DNA of 7,168 nt from contig JAJYNB010000169.1 of NCBI GenBank assembly GCA_021786555.1, positions 1 through 7,168 of the forward strand, written 5' to 3'. Positions 6,748 to 7,168 of the stretch are shown piece by piece. The notes beneath the pieces were generated by a model. That model saw only the letters and a program-made list of their open reading frames with translations. It ran no database searches and was not told where the DNA came from. The position numbers were made by a program, and so were the translations under genes. The stretch is from Bacillota bacterium (GTDB taxonomy: Bacteria; Bacillota; Desulfitobacteriia; Desulfitobacteriales; JAJXUE01). Numbering within the stretch: position 1 is the stretch's first letter; each line of letters opens with the position of its first letter.

Positions 6748-7092
6748 TTATCCCTCCTTTTTCTCACTTACTACTACGGTAATGTGACTGCTCCGCTTGC
6801 GGATCACGTCAGCACGGCCCATGGCCCGCGGCTTGAACCGTTTCATGGTCGGTCCCTGATCAACAAAAACTTCCCTGACTACCAATTCTTCGGCGGTCAT
6901 CTCGTAGTTGTGTTCGGCGTTAGCCACGGCTGACTTCAGCACCTTCTCTACCGCAACAGCTGACAGGTTGGGTGTAAACTTCAGAATAGCAAAGGCCTCT
7001 CCAACCCCTTTGCCGCGAATCAGGTCAACAACCTGCCGCACTTTCCGGGGGGAGATGCGGATGTATTTGGCAACAGCTTTAGCTTGCATCAT
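6748..7092 (-). CDS. rplV: 50S ribosomal protein L22
   Basis: L22 lines the peptide exit tunnel with a long beta hairpin and contacts several 23S rRNA domains. The product is 114 residues, or 113 if the second of two adjacent ATG codons is used; the family is usually 110-115. It shows [20 protein letters not shown] at 4-23, the core helices with [15 protein letters not shown] at 51-65, and the hairpin and signature from about 80 to 108 ([20 protein letters not shown]). The tunnel loop looks intact, without the insertions or deletions linked to macrolide resistance elsewhere. A G-run ribosome binding site, AAAGGGGG, ends 6 bases before the first ATG and 9 before the second, so both are possible. 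The rpsS stop lies 15 bases upstream. Confidence 0.98.
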   Translation of the reverse strand: MMQAKAVAKYIRISPRKVRQVVDLIRGKGVGEAFAILKFTPNLSAVAVEKVLKSAVANAEHNYEMTAEELVVREVFVDQGPTMKRFKPRAMGRADVIRKRSSHITVVVSEKKEG

Positions 7093-7107
7093 TAATTTCC
7101 CCCTTTC

Positions 7108-7168
7108 CTAGCGCAGGCCGCTGGATTTGTCGCCGGCATGGCCTTTAAAAATTCGGGTGGGAGCAAAT
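7108..7168 (-). CDS. rpsS: 30S ribosomal protein S19, C-terminal end only
   Basis: Only the last 19 codons and the TAG stop are inside the window; the start lies beyond the 7168 edge. The visible residues FAPTRIFKGHAGDKSSGLR match the conserved S19 C-terminal stretch (FAPTR-x-x-x-GH), and the place just before rplV is where S19 belongs in the S10 operon. S19 forms part of the 30S head with S13 and contacts the A-site region. The usual full length is about 92 residues, so roughly four fifths of the gene is missing here. Confidence 0.93.
   Translation of the reverse strand, partial: FAPTRIFKGHAGDKSSGLR

Noticed and set aside
6406..6933. Plus-strand open frame of 175 codons opposite rpsC and rplV
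   Set aside because: It is antisense to two certain ribosomal protein genes and spans their junction. Its product resembles no family I know, and such long mirror frames arise from codon bias in conserved genes.

Overview
The window is a stretch of bacterial chromosome filled by the distal S10 operon and most of the spc operon. Every gene is on the minus strand, so transcription runs from high to low coordinates. The order is rpsS (3' end only), rplV, rpsC, rplP, rpmC, rpsQ, rplN, rplX, rplE, rpsZ, rpsH, rplF, rplR, rpsE, rpmD, rplO, secY (3' end cut off by the window edge). This is the standard order of the cluster. No gene is missing, inserted, duplicated or frameshifted.

The likely source is a Firmicute of the class Clostridia. 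The evidence is strong AGGAGG-type ribosome binding sites before nearly every gene, frequent GTG and TTG starts (8 of 16 visible starts), a zinc-binding type Z S14, a four-cysteine L24, and protein sequences that from memory look most like Desulfotomaculum/Pelotomaculum-type Peptococcaceae. The family-level placement is inference and was not tested by a search. Base composition looks close to half G+C by eye.

Layout: 7168-5457 holds S19 (end), L22, S3, L16 and L29, the end of the S10 block. 5435-1027 holds S17, L14, L24, L5, S14, S8, L6, L18, S5, L30 and L15. 1024-1 holds the first 341 residues of SecY, through the eighth membrane segment. Gaps between genes run from an 11-base overlap (rplP/rpmC) to 59 bases (rplF/rplR), so the region is almost wholly coding. 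I see no promoter, terminator, RNA gene, repeat family, mobile element or CRISPR array.

The genes work together by supplying equimolar small- and large-subunit proteins plus the translocon channel that docks on the ribosome. Tight spacing, one zero-gap junction (TAGATG) and one overlap point to a polycistronic, translationally coupled unit. Start sites were corrected against the ribosome binding sites in three genes (rpmC, rplX, rplF). This is an ordinary housekeeping region and I found no undescribed system in it. The findings are modest: start-codon choices, ribosome-binding-site variants, a small hairpin before rplR, and the zinc-type L24.
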